Source: Septoria linicola (taxonomy: Eukaryota; Ascomycota; Dothideomycetes; Mycosphaerellales; Mycosphaerellaceae). From it: DNA of 64,000 bases. How positions within the stretch are numbered: position 1 is the first letter of the stretch; every line of letters starts with the position of its first letter. The position numbers and the translations under genes are program-made. Below are positions 20,801 through 29,925 of the stretch, piece by piece. The DNA is taken from positions 1,488,001-1,552,000 of the forward strand of contig CP099424.1 of assembly GCA_024114885.1 (NCBI GenBank), in the 5' to 3' direction. The notes beneath the pieces are model-generated. The model saw only the letters and a list, made by a program, of their open reading frames with translations, was not told the origin of the DNA and searched no databases.

Positions 20801-22131
20801 AGCTCATCGACACGGCAAAGGGCTGCGAGCGGCACATCAATCGCATCTTCTCAGAGCTGGCTGATATACGTCCATTCGAGATTCTACGAGCACAACGCGA
20901 TAAAAGCAATTACCTGCTTGTCAAGGAGGCTCGGATCATCGCCATGACTTCCACCCATGCTGCCATTCGCCGCCAAGAGATCGCCCAGCTCGGCTTCAAG
21001 TACGACAATGTGATCATGGAAGAGGCCGCGCAAATCACAGAAGTCGAAAACTTCATCCCGTTCGTCCTGCAAAAGCCACGCATCGAAGACGGCAAGGCAC
21101 CCGAAAACCCACTCAAACGCATCGTCCTCGTTGGCGATCACCTCCAAAACTCCCCTGTCGTCCAGAACAACGCCCTCAAAAGCTACGCCAACCTCGAACA
21201 ATCCCTCTTCCAACGCCTCGTCCGCCTCGGCGTCCCTCACACCATCCTGGACGCCCAAGGTCGCAGCAGACCCTCTCTCGCCAACCTCTACAAGTGGCGC
21301 TACCCGTCCCTCACCAACCTCCCCTTCACCTCCACCGCCCCCGAATTCACCTCCGCCAACGCCGGCTTCCGCCACGCCTTCCAATTCATCGACGTCCCCG
21401 ACTACAAAGGCCAAGGCGAATCCGAACCCACACCGCACTTTATCCAAAACCTCGGTGAAGCCGAGTACGCCGTGGCTCTATACCAGTATATGCGCCTCCT
21501 CGGCTACCCTGCCGAGAAGATCAGCATTGTGACCGCATACTCTGGTCAACGCGCGTTGATTCGCGATGTGTTGAAGCATCGCTGCGAAACCAATCGTCTC
21601 TTTGGCATGCCAGGCTGGGTCGGCACGGTAGACAAATATCAAGGCGAACAGAACGATTATGTCATTCTCTCGCTTACTCGCACGAAATCTCCTGGTTACT
21701 TACGCGACCTCCGCCGTCTAACCGTCGCTCTTTCACGTGCGCGGTTGGGATTATACGTGCTGGGGAGGAAGGAAGTGTTTGAGTCTTCGCTTGAGTTAAG
21801 AGAGGCGTTTGCGTTGTTTTTTGAGAGAGGGACAAAGTTGGAGTTGGTAACGGATGAGATGTTTCCTACGAAGAGAGCGGTTGATGAGGTGGATGGGGAT
21901 GTGGAGGGTGTAGTGGAGATGGTGGGCGTGGAGCATTTGGGGCAGTATGTGTTTGAGATGACAAATGCGAAGATTAGGGCGCTGAAGGAGGGGCAGGGGT
22001 TTATGCCGCCGGAGGCCACTGGGGGGAGGGTTGAGGAAGATGGGGAGGGAGAGGGTGATGAGGGTGAGGGAGATGGGGAGGTAGGAGATGATGATGATGT
22101 TGTTGATGAGGATGGGGATGTGGAGGTTTAA
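17866..22131 (+). CDS. cwf11: Cwf11 / intron-binding protein Aquarius, SF1 RNA helicase
   Basis: Spliceosomal superfamily-1 helicase of the intron-binding complex, acting in the nucleus. Single exon, 1421 aa, the family's usual size. The N-terminal ~450 residues are the helical armadillo-type part (starts ISDLIGDHGIAQIARDTW). A central beta/stalk region follows. Helicase motifs: Walker A GPPGTGKT (815-822), DExx-type EEAAQ (1052-1056), motif III GDHLQNSPVV, motif V region VDKYQGEQND (about 1255-1264) and motif VI VALSRAR (about 1287-1293). Catalytic motifs appear intact. The last ~60 residues are an unusual Asp/Glu/Gly/Val-rich acidic tail encoded by GA-rich DNA. The start ATG follows a GAA-rich leader (caacATGG) and begins at a conserved position. 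An intronless gene of this length is notable but not unusual in fungi. Confidence 0.95.
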   Translation: MARPGISDLIGDHGIAQIARDTWLTTTSPKVLPATIAELWKLAEDDQFSPFSLLLLEQLQALERYLWPGYTENASHQHVLLIALLVNTKRSENLPTWVIFANAPDEFSSFFRRVLHLTIDSSLATNLREYLLAFIVGAYQSLDHGIVRKECAPLVSIGIWHNLHSNGARERRVARSTQLQKAWRASGKKFDNADAAGQARLRFERSWLYLLVLSFFDKLYAANKKSDDVAYCERFLELLCDLQSQLPTRRYVNTLLHDLNVLPAIALSPLHQQESRIRDFYDLLVHYTHFPIDDQTGRQLSRQEYEETQNASISRLQKVAMKLQPDKLKILILTNFGALGQRSELQSHLQDLSDEELLQLCQEFGLRTREYPETTQLLQDRVFLLEILLSEIEHKSYYAERMRKLQTLPTEDALYNNARLPADEHVVSQPLAIPKLNLQYLTIGDFLWRSFTLYRYEAFYSLRKHLEDTIKRLQPRRGGGIVRFDGFSRMAIPIPKPAIIETSAPRVGETVPAEVKVEIILDVSRLQPGLRREWESLRPDDTVYLLALQPEDNAHKLTNGAAAKQSVGEKFGLKAVRCAEVLSVLDENSRALKHKDGQDYSDSGPRPRQRRLLLRLDAASYQADKDREATGKPDIYESVNLVVRRRARENNFRPVLESIKQLATSDAPVPSWFEEVFLGIGDPASATYKRLPNKLQSVDYRDTFLDWQHLIESLPGKTIEPDPKLDSIPPPPYVLQNTGSAPAPPPAKSKKRRRDQPDGPDPAPAAETFRVSTYQPPNSGPYPEDAPKLNHVRFTPTQVEAVTAGTQPGLSLIVGPPGTGKTDVATQVISNIYHNFPQQRTLLIAHSNQALNQLFQKIVALDIDERHLLRLGHGEEELTTEASFSKAGRIESFLERGGRYLAEVQRLAASIEAPGAHGSTCETAEYFDQVWVQPRWKRYWDNIESDDATAEQIVGTFPFQSFFADAPQPLFLPDASKEQLIDTAKGCERHINRIFSELADIRPFEILRAQRDKSNYLLVKEARIIAMTSTHAAIRRQEIAQLGFKYDNVIMEEAAQITEVENFIPFVLQKPRIEDGKAPENPLKRIVLVGDHLQNSPVVQNNALKSYANLEQSLFQRLVRLGVPHTILDAQGRSRPSLANLYKWRYPSLTNLPFTSTAPEFTSANAGFRHAFQFIDVPDYKGQGESEPTPHFIQNLGEAEYAVALYQYMRLLGYPAEKISIVTAYSGQRALIRDVLKHRCETNRLFGMPGWVGTVDKYQGEQNDYVILSLTRTKSPGYLRDLRRLTVALSRARLGLYVLGRKEVFESSLELREAFALFFERGTKLELVTDEMFPTKRAVDEVDGDVEGVVEMVGVEHLGQYVFEMTNAKIRALKEGQGFMPPEATGGRVEEDGEGEGDEGEGDGEVGDDDDVVDEDGDVEV

Positions 22132-22627
22132 GGTGTAGAAGTATAAGTTGATCAATTGAAGACGCCTGCTGATATGGACTGCGGAGAGAGCTTCAGTGTC
22201 GAAACTCATTGGCGTTCTCAATTCCTGTCGGTTCTGACTTCTGTCGTCTCATGCCACCAGACACTGCCAAGTAGCTACCTGTACAAGTCCTCTCTGTTCA
22301 ACGAGGCTCGCGTTGGGGGACATGGAGTTCGTGGCACGAGGCGTCGTTGTACAGGCGGTGGATATCGTTTCATAGCGGCCGAATTGAAATGATTGTCAGC
22401 AGGTCTTGTGTCTCATGTCTTCTTCGGCGCTCGTCATGGCAATGTACACTTTTGTCGAAGGTGGAAGGAGCTGACACCAGTGCCTGTGACGCACAGGAGA
22501 AAGAACCATGAGATGCGAGGGTGAGATGCCGTCGGAGTGAAGTCCGCCGAGAGTGAGCCAATGGCGTCGCAGCTGATATGATCGCAGACATCACCATACG
22601 ACTTTCCATCAGCTGGTCATGTAATCT
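22132..22627. other. Intergenic region
   Basis: 3' flank of Cwf11 and promoter of the amine oxidase. Short frames only; no motif, repeat or RNA gene noticed. Confidence 0.4.
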
Positions 22628-24310
22628 ATGCAGAGAACCATCTCGAGAATGGCTGCCACCACTTTTGGTGATGCCAGCACTCATTACAATGTCATCGTGC
22701 TTGGCGCTGGCATGTCGGGACTTGCATGTGCATCACGACTTTACCAAAACCAAGACTATCAGCACAAGAACAAACTTCTCGTCCTGGAAGCCCGAGATCG
22801 TGTTGGTGGCCGCATAGCATCAGTAAATGTCAACGGAAGTCGTCTAGATACTGGAGCGAACTGGATACACGGAGTCGGCACCAAAGATGAACCAAACCCG
22901 TTGATGTCAATCTTGCCACACAAACGCTACAAGCAGTTGAGTGGTGCGGTGGCGTTCAATGCTGGAGAAGGCTCAGAATCGCAGGAGACTGTCGCCAATG
23001 ATGGGTGGACTGATCTAGATGTAACGCACCTGAAAGCAAACCCGAACAGTCAAGCTCTAGTCGTCCCAGCAAACACAACGGGTACCATTATGGCTGCACT
23101 GTGGGACACTATTGGCTCATTACATGAGTTGGCTCCTTCCAAGTCGGCAGCAGAAGCTAGAGATACGCCAGTATTGAGCGCTCTTGCAAAGACGAAAGGA
23201 TTTCTAGAGGCTTTCGGCGAGATTCCTTCCGAATATCACCGTACGCTGGGCTGCATGCCACAATTTGTAGAAGTCATGGAAGCCGCACCACTAGCTGCAC
23301 AGTCAGCAGAGACTACAATGGGAAATTCTGGCATGAGCATGCTAGAGTATGCTATCGATGACTTTGATGGCGATCAAGTCTTCCTCCAGGATGGCTACAC
23401 TGCTGTGATCGACGAAGTGGCCAAAGATTTGGTTGCTGCAAACCTCATCAAGACTGGTGAACAGATCAAGCACATTGACTGGAGTGCTAAGCCTATCCGC
23501 GTAGAGACGATCAAGGGCAGCTTTACTGCTGATCAAGTAGTCTGCACATTACCTTTAGGTGTCTTGCAGCATGATCTGAAAGAGTCGGCAAGTGCCTCCC
23601 ATCACTCGCCACTCTTCGTGCCTGCTCTACCAACAGACAAAAACGAAGCCATTCGAGGCCTCGGTTTCGGCACTCTAGACAAGATCTTCCTCGTCTACAA
23701 GGAGCTCTGGTGGACAGCAGAGTCCTGGACATCTGTTTGGAAGCATGGGCTCCTTGACCGACCCGTAGACCAAGATTCGCGCGAGAACGGCGGCCTTATA
23801 GAACAAGAGCAGGCCTCTCCGGACTACTTCCTCGGCTTCACGGACGAATTGTCAGGCATTGCGATCGATGAGAATGGCACAGCATCATCAGGCCCTCGGC
23901 TTATATCGATCATGAATTTGCAGAATTTGACAAATCAGTCTGCACTGTCGTGCTTCGTATCTTGCGCAAATGCAGTACAGGTAGAAGCCATGTCTGATGA
24001 GCACGCGGGCGATCTTGTACATCGTGCACTCACGCGATGGCTCGGACGCGAGCCTCCAAAGCCAGACGCAGTTCACGTTAGTCGTTGGGCGGCGGATGAG
24101 TTCTCAAGGGGTAGCTACAGTCATATGATCACTGGATGTTCCGAGACAAGACATCGTGAAGCTTTTCAGCAGCCGGTCGTGAGTGGAGGTGGTGGTATTT
24201 TGAGGTTCGCCGGGGAGCACACCAGCACTAATCACTTCGCGACAGTACATGGTGCACTTTTGAGCGGCTGGCGCGAGGCCAATGAGATTCTAAGGGGCAC
24301 CAAAACGTGA
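22628..24310 (+). CDS. FAD-dependent amine oxidase (polyamine oxidase-like)
   Basis: Flavoprotein predicted to oxidise a polyamine or other amine, using FAD and O2. Intronless, 560 aa from the first ATG; a second in-frame ATG at 22652 (agaATGGCT) has the better context and gives 552 aa. The N-terminal Rossmann motif VIVLGAGMSGLACA is followed by LVLEARDRVGGRI and GANWIHG, the flavin amine oxidase signature. Further conserved blocks are VVCTLPLGVL (FAD side), a Phe/Trp-rich substrate-domain segment around 360-380, and the C-terminal FAD motif LRFAGEHTSTNHFATVHGA. No signal peptide is evident, so cytosolic or peroxisomal; the last residues GTKT are not a clear PTS1. The stop overlaps a GTGAGT string, so splicing to a further exon cannot be excluded. 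LSD1-type demethylase is less likely because SWIRM and tower domains are absent. Confidence 0.9.
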   Translation: MQRTISRMAATTFGDASTHYNVIVLGAGMSGLACASRLYQNQDYQHKNKLLVLEARDRVGGRIASVNVNGSRLDTGANWIHGVGTKDEPNPLMSILPHKRYKQLSGAVAFNAGEGSESQETVANDGWTDLDVTHLKANPNSQALVVPANTTGTIMAALWDTIGSLHELAPSKSAAEARDTPVLSALAKTKGFLEAFGEIPSEYHRTLGCMPQFVEVMEAAPLAAQSAETTMGNSGMSMLEYAIDDFDGDQVFLQDGYTAVIDEVAKDLVAANLIKTGEQIKHIDWSAKPIRVETIKGSFTADQVVCTLPLGVLQHDLKESASASHHSPLFVPALPTDKNEAIRGLGFGTLDKIFLVYKELWWTAESWTSVWKHGLLDRPVDQDSRENGGLIEQEQASPDYFLGFTDELSGIAIDENGTASSGPRLISIMNLQNLTNQSALSCFVSCANAVQVEAMSDEHAGDLVHRALTRWLGREPPKPDAVHVSRWAADEFSRGSYSHMITGCSETRHREAFQQPVVSGGGGILRFAGEHTSTNHFATVHGALLSGWREANEILRGTKT

Positions 24311-24695
24311 GTAATTCCGATTGACTTATTCCATGTCTTCTGGTCACACAACTTCAGCTTCGCCGCTCATAGAGCCCCTTACCCATCACATACACTTCCG
24401 CTCTCAGAATTCATGTTCTATCCACTCGGGTCTCCGTAAGTCGCTCAGTTTACCTCGTGGATTCTGGAAGGCGGCGGCGTCGAATTTGAATGAGTTGGTG
24501 GGAGATTTCGATTAGATCGACCTTCACCTCGTAGTCGCCGAGTTATCGATGAGCAGCAAGACGCATGCCTACTCGCGTATCATGACGAGATGCTGCACAA
24601 CTGCACGGCCTGAACGCGTGCTTGGCGCGCTGTTTGTCCAGCTCGAATTTCCCCCTCTGCTTTTCACGAACCACATCACCAAAACACATCTCACA

Positions 24696-25706
24696 ATGGA
24701 GGCTTCATCCCGCAAGCAAGTCCGCAAGGATATGCCTGATCGGCTAAGAGAGCTCGAAGACAGAGTGCAGCAGATGCAAGACAAATTTGACAAGGAGACC
24801 CAGGAATTACGAGTCCAACTCGCCCAAACGCGCACTCAGCACCACTGGCAGCGGTGTTTGCTGACGGTCCTACATGAAGTTAGGTATCGGCAGATGCAAT
24901 CAACTATTGACGAGCATCAGAGAGATGTTGAGACCCGTGCCAACGAGACTTCCTCGTTGAGGGCAGAGCTGGCGCAGCAGAAGAACGCCATGGGGGAGCA
25001 AACAAGCGCTCTTAAGGAAGCTACTGCCGCTATCAAGGCTGTAGAGGAAGACCTAAACAGCCTCCGCCAGTCGACCACATGTTCGACACGCAGCTCAACG
25101 CCTTCTGTTCCAGTTGCTGCTCCAGTGCCGCCATTGTCGCCACAGCCCGCTGTTCAGACTCGGCCACATCTTGACTTGTCATTGACGACGAATCTTATTG
25201 AGCGAATGGTACGCGCACGAGCTGGGCGAGCCTCGGCGGCGCAGCCACCTCCACCAGGGGCATCCAGTCGAGTTCCGCGCTCGCTACCATCGCAAGAGAC
25301 TCATGCTCCTGCTGTGTCAACTCCACAACCTCATGTGGCCCAAATCACGCCTGCTCTTTCACCGTCATCATACACAGCGGAGTCTTATACGCTGCCTCAG
25401 ACTGGTCCGCCACTACAATCAACGCAGCATGCAACTCAGCCAAGTGGGTACGGTCAAGCTTATCAGCCTCAACCATTGCAGGGTACTCAAGCTCCGCTGG
25501 CCCCAGCTCCGCCACATCATGTAGCGCAGTACGCACCCGCTCCGCGGCCGTTGTATACCGACAATGCCTATCCGTCATCTCATCCACACCCTCCGCAGCA
25601 GGCTCAGAGGCCCCTTCCACGCGGTTGGTGGGCGGTATATGACTATTATGGCCGTCCCTACTACTCGAATCCCTTTACTGGTCAACGACAGTGGCAGCGG
25701 CCTTGA
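24696..25706 (+). CDS. Coiled-coil protein with C-terminal WW domain
   Basis: Product of 336 aa starting at ATG 24696 (cacaATGG); an upstream in-frame ATG at 24549 would add 49 poorly structured residues. Residues ~10-130 form a heptad-rich Glu/Gln/Lys coiled coil (RLRELEDRVQQMQDKF, then a second helix). Residues ~130-300 are Pro/Gln/Ser/Tyr-rich. The last 30 residues are a WW domain: LPRGWWAVYDYYGRPYY then NPFTGQRQWQRP, with both signature Trp, the Tyr pair and the closing Pro. WW domains bind proline-rich ligands, so an adaptor role is likely. No catalytic domain is attached and the partner is unknown. The protein ends within two residues of the WW domain. Confidence 0.75.
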   Translation: MEASSRKQVRKDMPDRLRELEDRVQQMQDKFDKETQELRVQLAQTRTQHHWQRCLLTVLHEVRYRQMQSTIDEHQRDVETRANETSSLRAELAQQKNAMGEQTSALKEATAAIKAVEEDLNSLRQSTTCSTRSSTPSVPVAAPVPPLSPQPAVQTRPHLDLSLTTNLIERMVRARAGRASAAQPPPPGASSRVPRSLPSQETHAPAVSTPQPHVAQITPALSPSSYTAESYTLPQTGPPLQSTQHATQPSGYGQAYQPQPLQGTQAPLAPAPPHHVAQYAPAPRPLYTDNAYPSSHPHPPQQAQRPLPRGWWAVYDYYGRPYYSNPFTGQRQWQRP

Positions 25707-26727
25707 CGTGCCTAGTCATCTTCTCTCTTCTCGACATGATCGCGACCTTTATGGCCGCTGATCCAACCGAGTTTGACATTGCCAGTGCTCTATACGAGCG
25801 CATAGCTCGCCCACAGCGCTTCGCGTCACGAGCCTCTCATGCTGCCCTGCAGCCACATGCGAAGATCACAATTCTAGACCGCAAGCTTCACGTTCTATGC
25901 GTGAACGCTCTGCCATTCGCCAACGCTCCGCGTCATGGACCGCTGCATCATACGCGAGATGTATCTGTCCATTGTGAGCTGAACGTTCTATGCGTGAAGC
26001 TTCCACCATTTGCCATCTGCCATGCATGTCTCGTTCTGAGCGAAGACTGCATATTGCCGGCCATATACCATTTCCGTCACGTTTTATGCGTCGTCTGCAC
26101 GTTGCAAGCCATATTATCATCGTTTTATGCGTGGAGAATATGGTTCTTCACTCGCCCATCGTGACTTTTATGTTGCATGGATGTTGAGAGGTAATAAGCA
26201 AGATCTGCCACTGCTAATACTAACCTCACGTACGGGTCTCCAATACTGACTGGAGTGGATGGTATGAAAAACCTGCGTGCAGATGACCTGCAGAGTGACT
26301 TCTTCCCAGGGGGTATTGCACCAAAGGGCACCAGGAACGAATTGAAGGATGATCCTGCTCAGCTTTGAGGCTCTGTATAAACGTGCCGAAGCTTAAGTAC
26401 AAGCGAACTGGGTGGTCAGGCGTGAAGAGTCAGGTAGTCTGCATCATCGAGACGATAAGCACATCGTGCAACAACAAAGCTTCATCCAATTTCCAAGCCA
26501 TTCCGTTTCTCCCGTGCCAATATATCCCAACTTTGGCGTGATCTCTTTTGCTCATCCCACCCCGTGAAATCGTGGTATTCATTTCCAACTAACAGCCCAA
26601 GCGCCGCCGCATATAGGTATCTCGGAAAAGCCCTCCCACCATATAACGCCTCCCGCTTGCTATGCAACAAACAAACTCGCTCTTGACGAGTCACATACAA
26701 ATGCTTTTGGTTCCTCCACAACAAAGC
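25707..26727. other. Intergenic region with short repeat motif
   Basis: No gene is supported. Frames in this stretch start without ATG or lack any motif. It holds the repeated ACGTTYTATGCGT motif described separately (25870-26140). Confidence 0.4.
25870..26140. repeat. Four spaced copies of an ACGTTYTATGCGT motif
   Basis: Near-identical copies occur at about 25886 (TTCACGTTCTATGCGTGAA), 25983 (GAACGTTCTATGCGTGAA), 26078 (TCACGTTTTATGCGTCG) and 26120 (ATCGTTTTATGCGTGG). The first is a perfect hairpin, TTCACG and CGTGAA flanking TTCTATG. Flanking words such as GCTCTGCCATTCGCC and CTTCCACCATTTGCC also look related. This fits a degenerate tandem repeat or a cluster of protein-binding sites. Confidence 0.4.
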
Positions 26728-28995
26728 TCACTTAGGCGCGTCTGTCTCTGAAGAACTTGGCGGTGTATCTATGCCGCGTCTCCGGCGTGACAGGCGGAAG
26801 CCCGCTCGTGTGTGATTCGATGGCTCGACTGACTCTTCCCAGTAGAGGTTTTGAATTTGTTGGTAGTCTCCGTGGTCTTCCTCTTGGCTAGCCACACGAG
26901 CTCTCAGCGCCTTTTGCCGACGAACTTCACGCTCATTGACAACTTGACGCATGATGCTGCCAATCGTGTCCGCACCTAAGCGGTTAGCCAACGCAGGGTG
27001 CTCCAACAGGTACTTAAGAAGTGGAAATGGCAGCGAAAGCAGGATGCTCGACACAGCTGTAGTCGCGAATGATGGTCTCTGGTGATCTTCGGTGCCCATC
27101 TCTCCGAAGCGTATCTTACTGAGTCGCGGATCAGAGCGTGACGACTTGCTCTCGTGCCGTTGAGGATAAGATGGCAGTCGCGGGCAGGCAGCAGATTGTG
27201 GTGCGGAAGAGTTGATGTAGAAATTCGGGGGTAAGTTGTGAGCGGCGAATTCGAGCACGCGGGTAAGCAACGCAGACGAATGGGGTTCGTAAGCTGGAGC
27301 GCCACCGGCCTCTGGCTTTGTGGAGGAGTCATCGCTCGAACATGTGCTCGTCCTCTCCTCGCTGCCATCTTCTGCAGGCCAGATTTGACCCAAGCCGCCA
27401 TCCAGCGCAAAGGCAAGAATAGGTGTGATAGTGTCCCACTGCAAGAGGCTCGAGGCGATCTCGACTCCGCGTTGGGCCACAGCATGAATGTTGAGCCATG
27501 CACCAGTGGCGATGTACTGCAAAGCCACCTCGACACGATCCTCTGGGAGTGTGTTGGGTCCAAGGTTGTACAGGTCAAATGGCGGCAAGGGGCCACCGTA
27601 GAGGTATCGAACGGCGTCTACAAAGGGACCAATGCGTACATATCGTCCTTTAAGTTGTATGTCAAGATTGGTGCTCGCGCCAGAAGAAGTGGTGTTGTCG
27701 CCAGCACGCGATATGTCGGCCAGCTTCGGACTGCGTGCAATGATGAGCCTGTGGCCGTCAAGCTCAGCGTGTGCACCGCTGTCCTGCTCAGAGACACGGA
27801 TCTGGCAGTCAGCGAAAGCAGGGTTCCGGAATTGTGACAGCACATGATCGCGCATCGACTCAGCATTTTCAAAGCCAGCAGCCATTTCTGGGTGTGCGAA
27901 GCTTGAAGGTGGCGGGGGCATGTGTTGCTGGAAGGGTGGCGGAATCTGGCGATTGCCAAAGCTTGGCTTGCCCTCAGAGCTCATAGTTTTGGCACTATCG
28001 ATCGACTGATCCATGCCAATGGGCGACTGTAGATCGAGTCCTGCTCTTGACGAAGTGTGTGATCCAGATCTTGATCGTGGTGCGAAGCCATTAGGTGTGA
28101 AGTGTTCGCGTGGAGGATAGCGGAAGTGGGCGTGTGGATGGTTGAACTGCTGTGGTGGTGCAAATCCTGGACGCATTGCAAATGGCGCTGGAGGTTGCGC
28201 TCCATTCTGAAATCGTTGTGGGTATGGTTCCGAAGCGTGGTGAGCGTGGCCGTACAGTGGAGCGTTGGGAGGGGGCGGTGGTGGCATGAATGCCGAGCCA
28301 ATGCCAGGAGGCGGCGCCGGAGACGATCCCGAGGATTCGTTGCCGCCGAAGATGATGCTGCTGGTGCTTGGGTGAGCGGGATGGCCGTGAGGGAAGCCCG
28401 GTGGGCGCTGCTGGGAAGAAGCCGCAGACAGAGGCGTTTGCTGCTCACCAGCCGGTACAAAGGCTGGAGGGAGCTCCGTCCTGATCTGACGCATCTCGAA
28501 GCGATCCAGAGGTCTTCGGCTGGCAGCTGGGCTGGATGTGACTGTTGGGCTCGATGCTGTCGCCTGGCCGTTTGTGAGCGGCTGCGAAGGAGCTTCCGAG
28601 ACGGCCGGCTCTGGAGTAGCCCCATTCGACGGTGACATGGCAGCGCTGCCTCGTGAGACTGGAGTCTCTACTACGGGTTGTGTGTTTCCTCCATGTGCCG
28701 GCTCTTGCTGCAGCTCGCCAGCCGTTGATGTCTGCTTCGAGTTCTGTACTCCCACCTCTTCCGCGGCATTATGCGCTGCGCCGCCATTGACGTTCTTCTC
28801 AGAAGCAGCTGGCAAGTTGGTGGTTGGAGTGCTCGTTTTCACAGCAGCTGCATCGACCTTGGGCGGTGGCCTGACGACTTGCTGCTTCGGCTTGGTGAGA
28901 GCGAGTGGGATGGCCGGCAGCACGCGACCAACACTGCGCTTAGCTCGATGTCCATTTGTGCCATTGGCAACACTGCCGTTCTGCAGCGGCGTCAT
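26728..28995 (-). CDS. BTB/POZ-domain protein with long Pro-rich N-terminus
   Basis: Intronless, 755 aa from ATG 28995; the frame is open for 62 more codons upstream but has no earlier ATG. The N-terminal ~360 residues are low-complexity (Pro, Ala, Ser, Gln, His, Asn), starting MTPLQNGSVANGTNG. A BTB-like fold follows: MRDHVLSQFRNPAFADCQIRV, then AELDGHRLIIARSPKLADI and a region ending VDAVRYLYGG. This is the order of strands and helices seen in fungal BTB proteins. The C-terminal third is helical with two charged Arg-rich ends. BTB domains mediate dimerisation and often recruit Cullin-3 ligases; the target is unknown. Nuclear or cytosolic location is not decided by the sequence. Confidence 0.75.
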   Translation of the reverse strand: MTPLQNGSVANGTNGHRAKRSVGRVLPAIPLALTKPKQQVVRPPPKVDAAAVKTSTPTTNLPAASEKNVNGGAAHNAAEEVGVQNSKQTSTAGELQQEPAHGGNTQPVVETPVSRGSAAMSPSNGATPEPAVSEAPSQPLTNGQATASSPTVTSSPAASRRPLDRFEMRQIRTELPPAFVPAGEQQTPLSAASSQQRPPGFPHGHPAHPSTSSIIFGGNESSGSSPAPPPGIGSAFMPPPPPPNAPLYGHAHHASEPYPQRFQNGAQPPAPFAMRPGFAPPQQFNHPHAHFRYPPREHFTPNGFAPRSRSGSHTSSRAGLDLQSPIGMDQSIDSAKTMSSEGKPSFGNRQIPPPFQQHMPPPPSSFAHPEMAAGFENAESMRDHVLSQFRNPAFADCQIRVSEQDSGAHAELDGHRLIIARSPKLADISRAGDNTTSSGASTNLDIQLKGRYVRIGPFVDAVRYLYGGPLPPFDLYNLGPNTLPEDRVEVALQYIATGAWLNIHAVAQRGVEIASSLLQWDTITPILAFALDGGLGQIWPAEDGSEERTSTCSSDDSSTKPEAGGAPAYEPHSSALLTRVLEFAAHNLPPNFYINSSAPQSAACPRLPSYPQRHESKSSRSDPRLSKIRFGEMGTEDHQRPSFATTAVSSILLSLPFPLLKYLLEHPALANRLGADTIGSIMRQVVNEREVRRQKALRARVASQEEDHGDYQQIQNLYWEESVEPSNHTRAGFRLSRRRRGIDTPPSSSETDAPK

Positions 28996-29925
28996 GTTGG
29001 GCGACAGAAAGCGAACAGTCACGTTTGGCAGTGCCTTTGTCAGCAAATATGGCTTTCGTTCCTGTCCGCCGGCAAGTTTCTCGTGGTGGGAAGCTTGTTG
29101 GATGGCGACTCCAGGAGTTTGGGTGGATGTGGATGTGTTGAAGACTCCTGGAGCGCCGTCACAGCACACTGCTAGTGGCAAAACACTGTGCAGAACGTGA
29201 GTGAAGCGGCAGCAATATCGAACAAGGACGAGCGAGCAATAACCTAGAATCGGCAGTCATCGATGCGGAGTTGTTAGACTTTTTGTGGGTCCGAGCGGCT
29301 GTGACATGTTCTGCAGCCAGCGTCATGAGAATCCTCCTCCTCCTCCATCATTCGCCTGACATCCTGCAGTAAGATGTATCACATACACTTACTGTGATAT
29401 TACTGATTACTGATGCTGTAGTCACGCGCTGTCGCGCTGTAGAAAGCTGCAAGAGCGGGAAGGCGTACTGCAGGTGCGATCTATGCAGCACTGAGTATAG
29501 CTTCCGATCGAGTCAGTAGCCACGGCATTCCTGATATGGCACTGTCCATCTATGTTGGTGGCCTTGGATTGTATGGAAATTCGCTGACGAACGGCCCTTC
29601 GTGTCCGCCTGGACAATACAAGCTGGCTCTGGTGCTCACCACACGTTCTCAATGCTGGGACAAGACATGGCAGCAACCGCGAACGGCAAATCAGCAAGAA
29701 CAACACGGGAACACTCTTGCTTCAAGATGATTCGGCTTGCCGAACTGTCCTTTCTCATATTTCCGTCCTTCCAGCATGTCTCTTGTTGTCATATCATTTC
29801 CACCTGAGCATCCTTTTGAGACCTGACCGCATACGCTGCACACCTCATTGATTCTAGATTGCAGCCCGCTATCCCTACAGCACGACAGAGCAGACCCTCC
29901 TCGAAGCCGCCTCGATCTGACAGAC
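28996..29925. other. Divergent intergenic region
   Basis: About 930 bp between the minus-strand BTB gene and the plus-strand gene starting at 29926. It holds both promoters and 5' leaders. No RNA gene or repeat is recognised. Confidence 0.4.

Noticed and set aside
20884..21447. Minus-strand acidic frame opposite Cwf11
   Set aside because: Shadow of conserved helicase motifs on the plus strand; no independent evidence.
26482..26724. Minus-strand 80-codon frame just after the BTB gene
   Set aside because: No ATG and no homology; most likely 3' UTR of the BTB gene.
28996..29181. N-terminal extension of the BTB protein to 29181
   Set aside because: The frame there begins at TTG and has no ATG; the first ATG with good context is at 28995.
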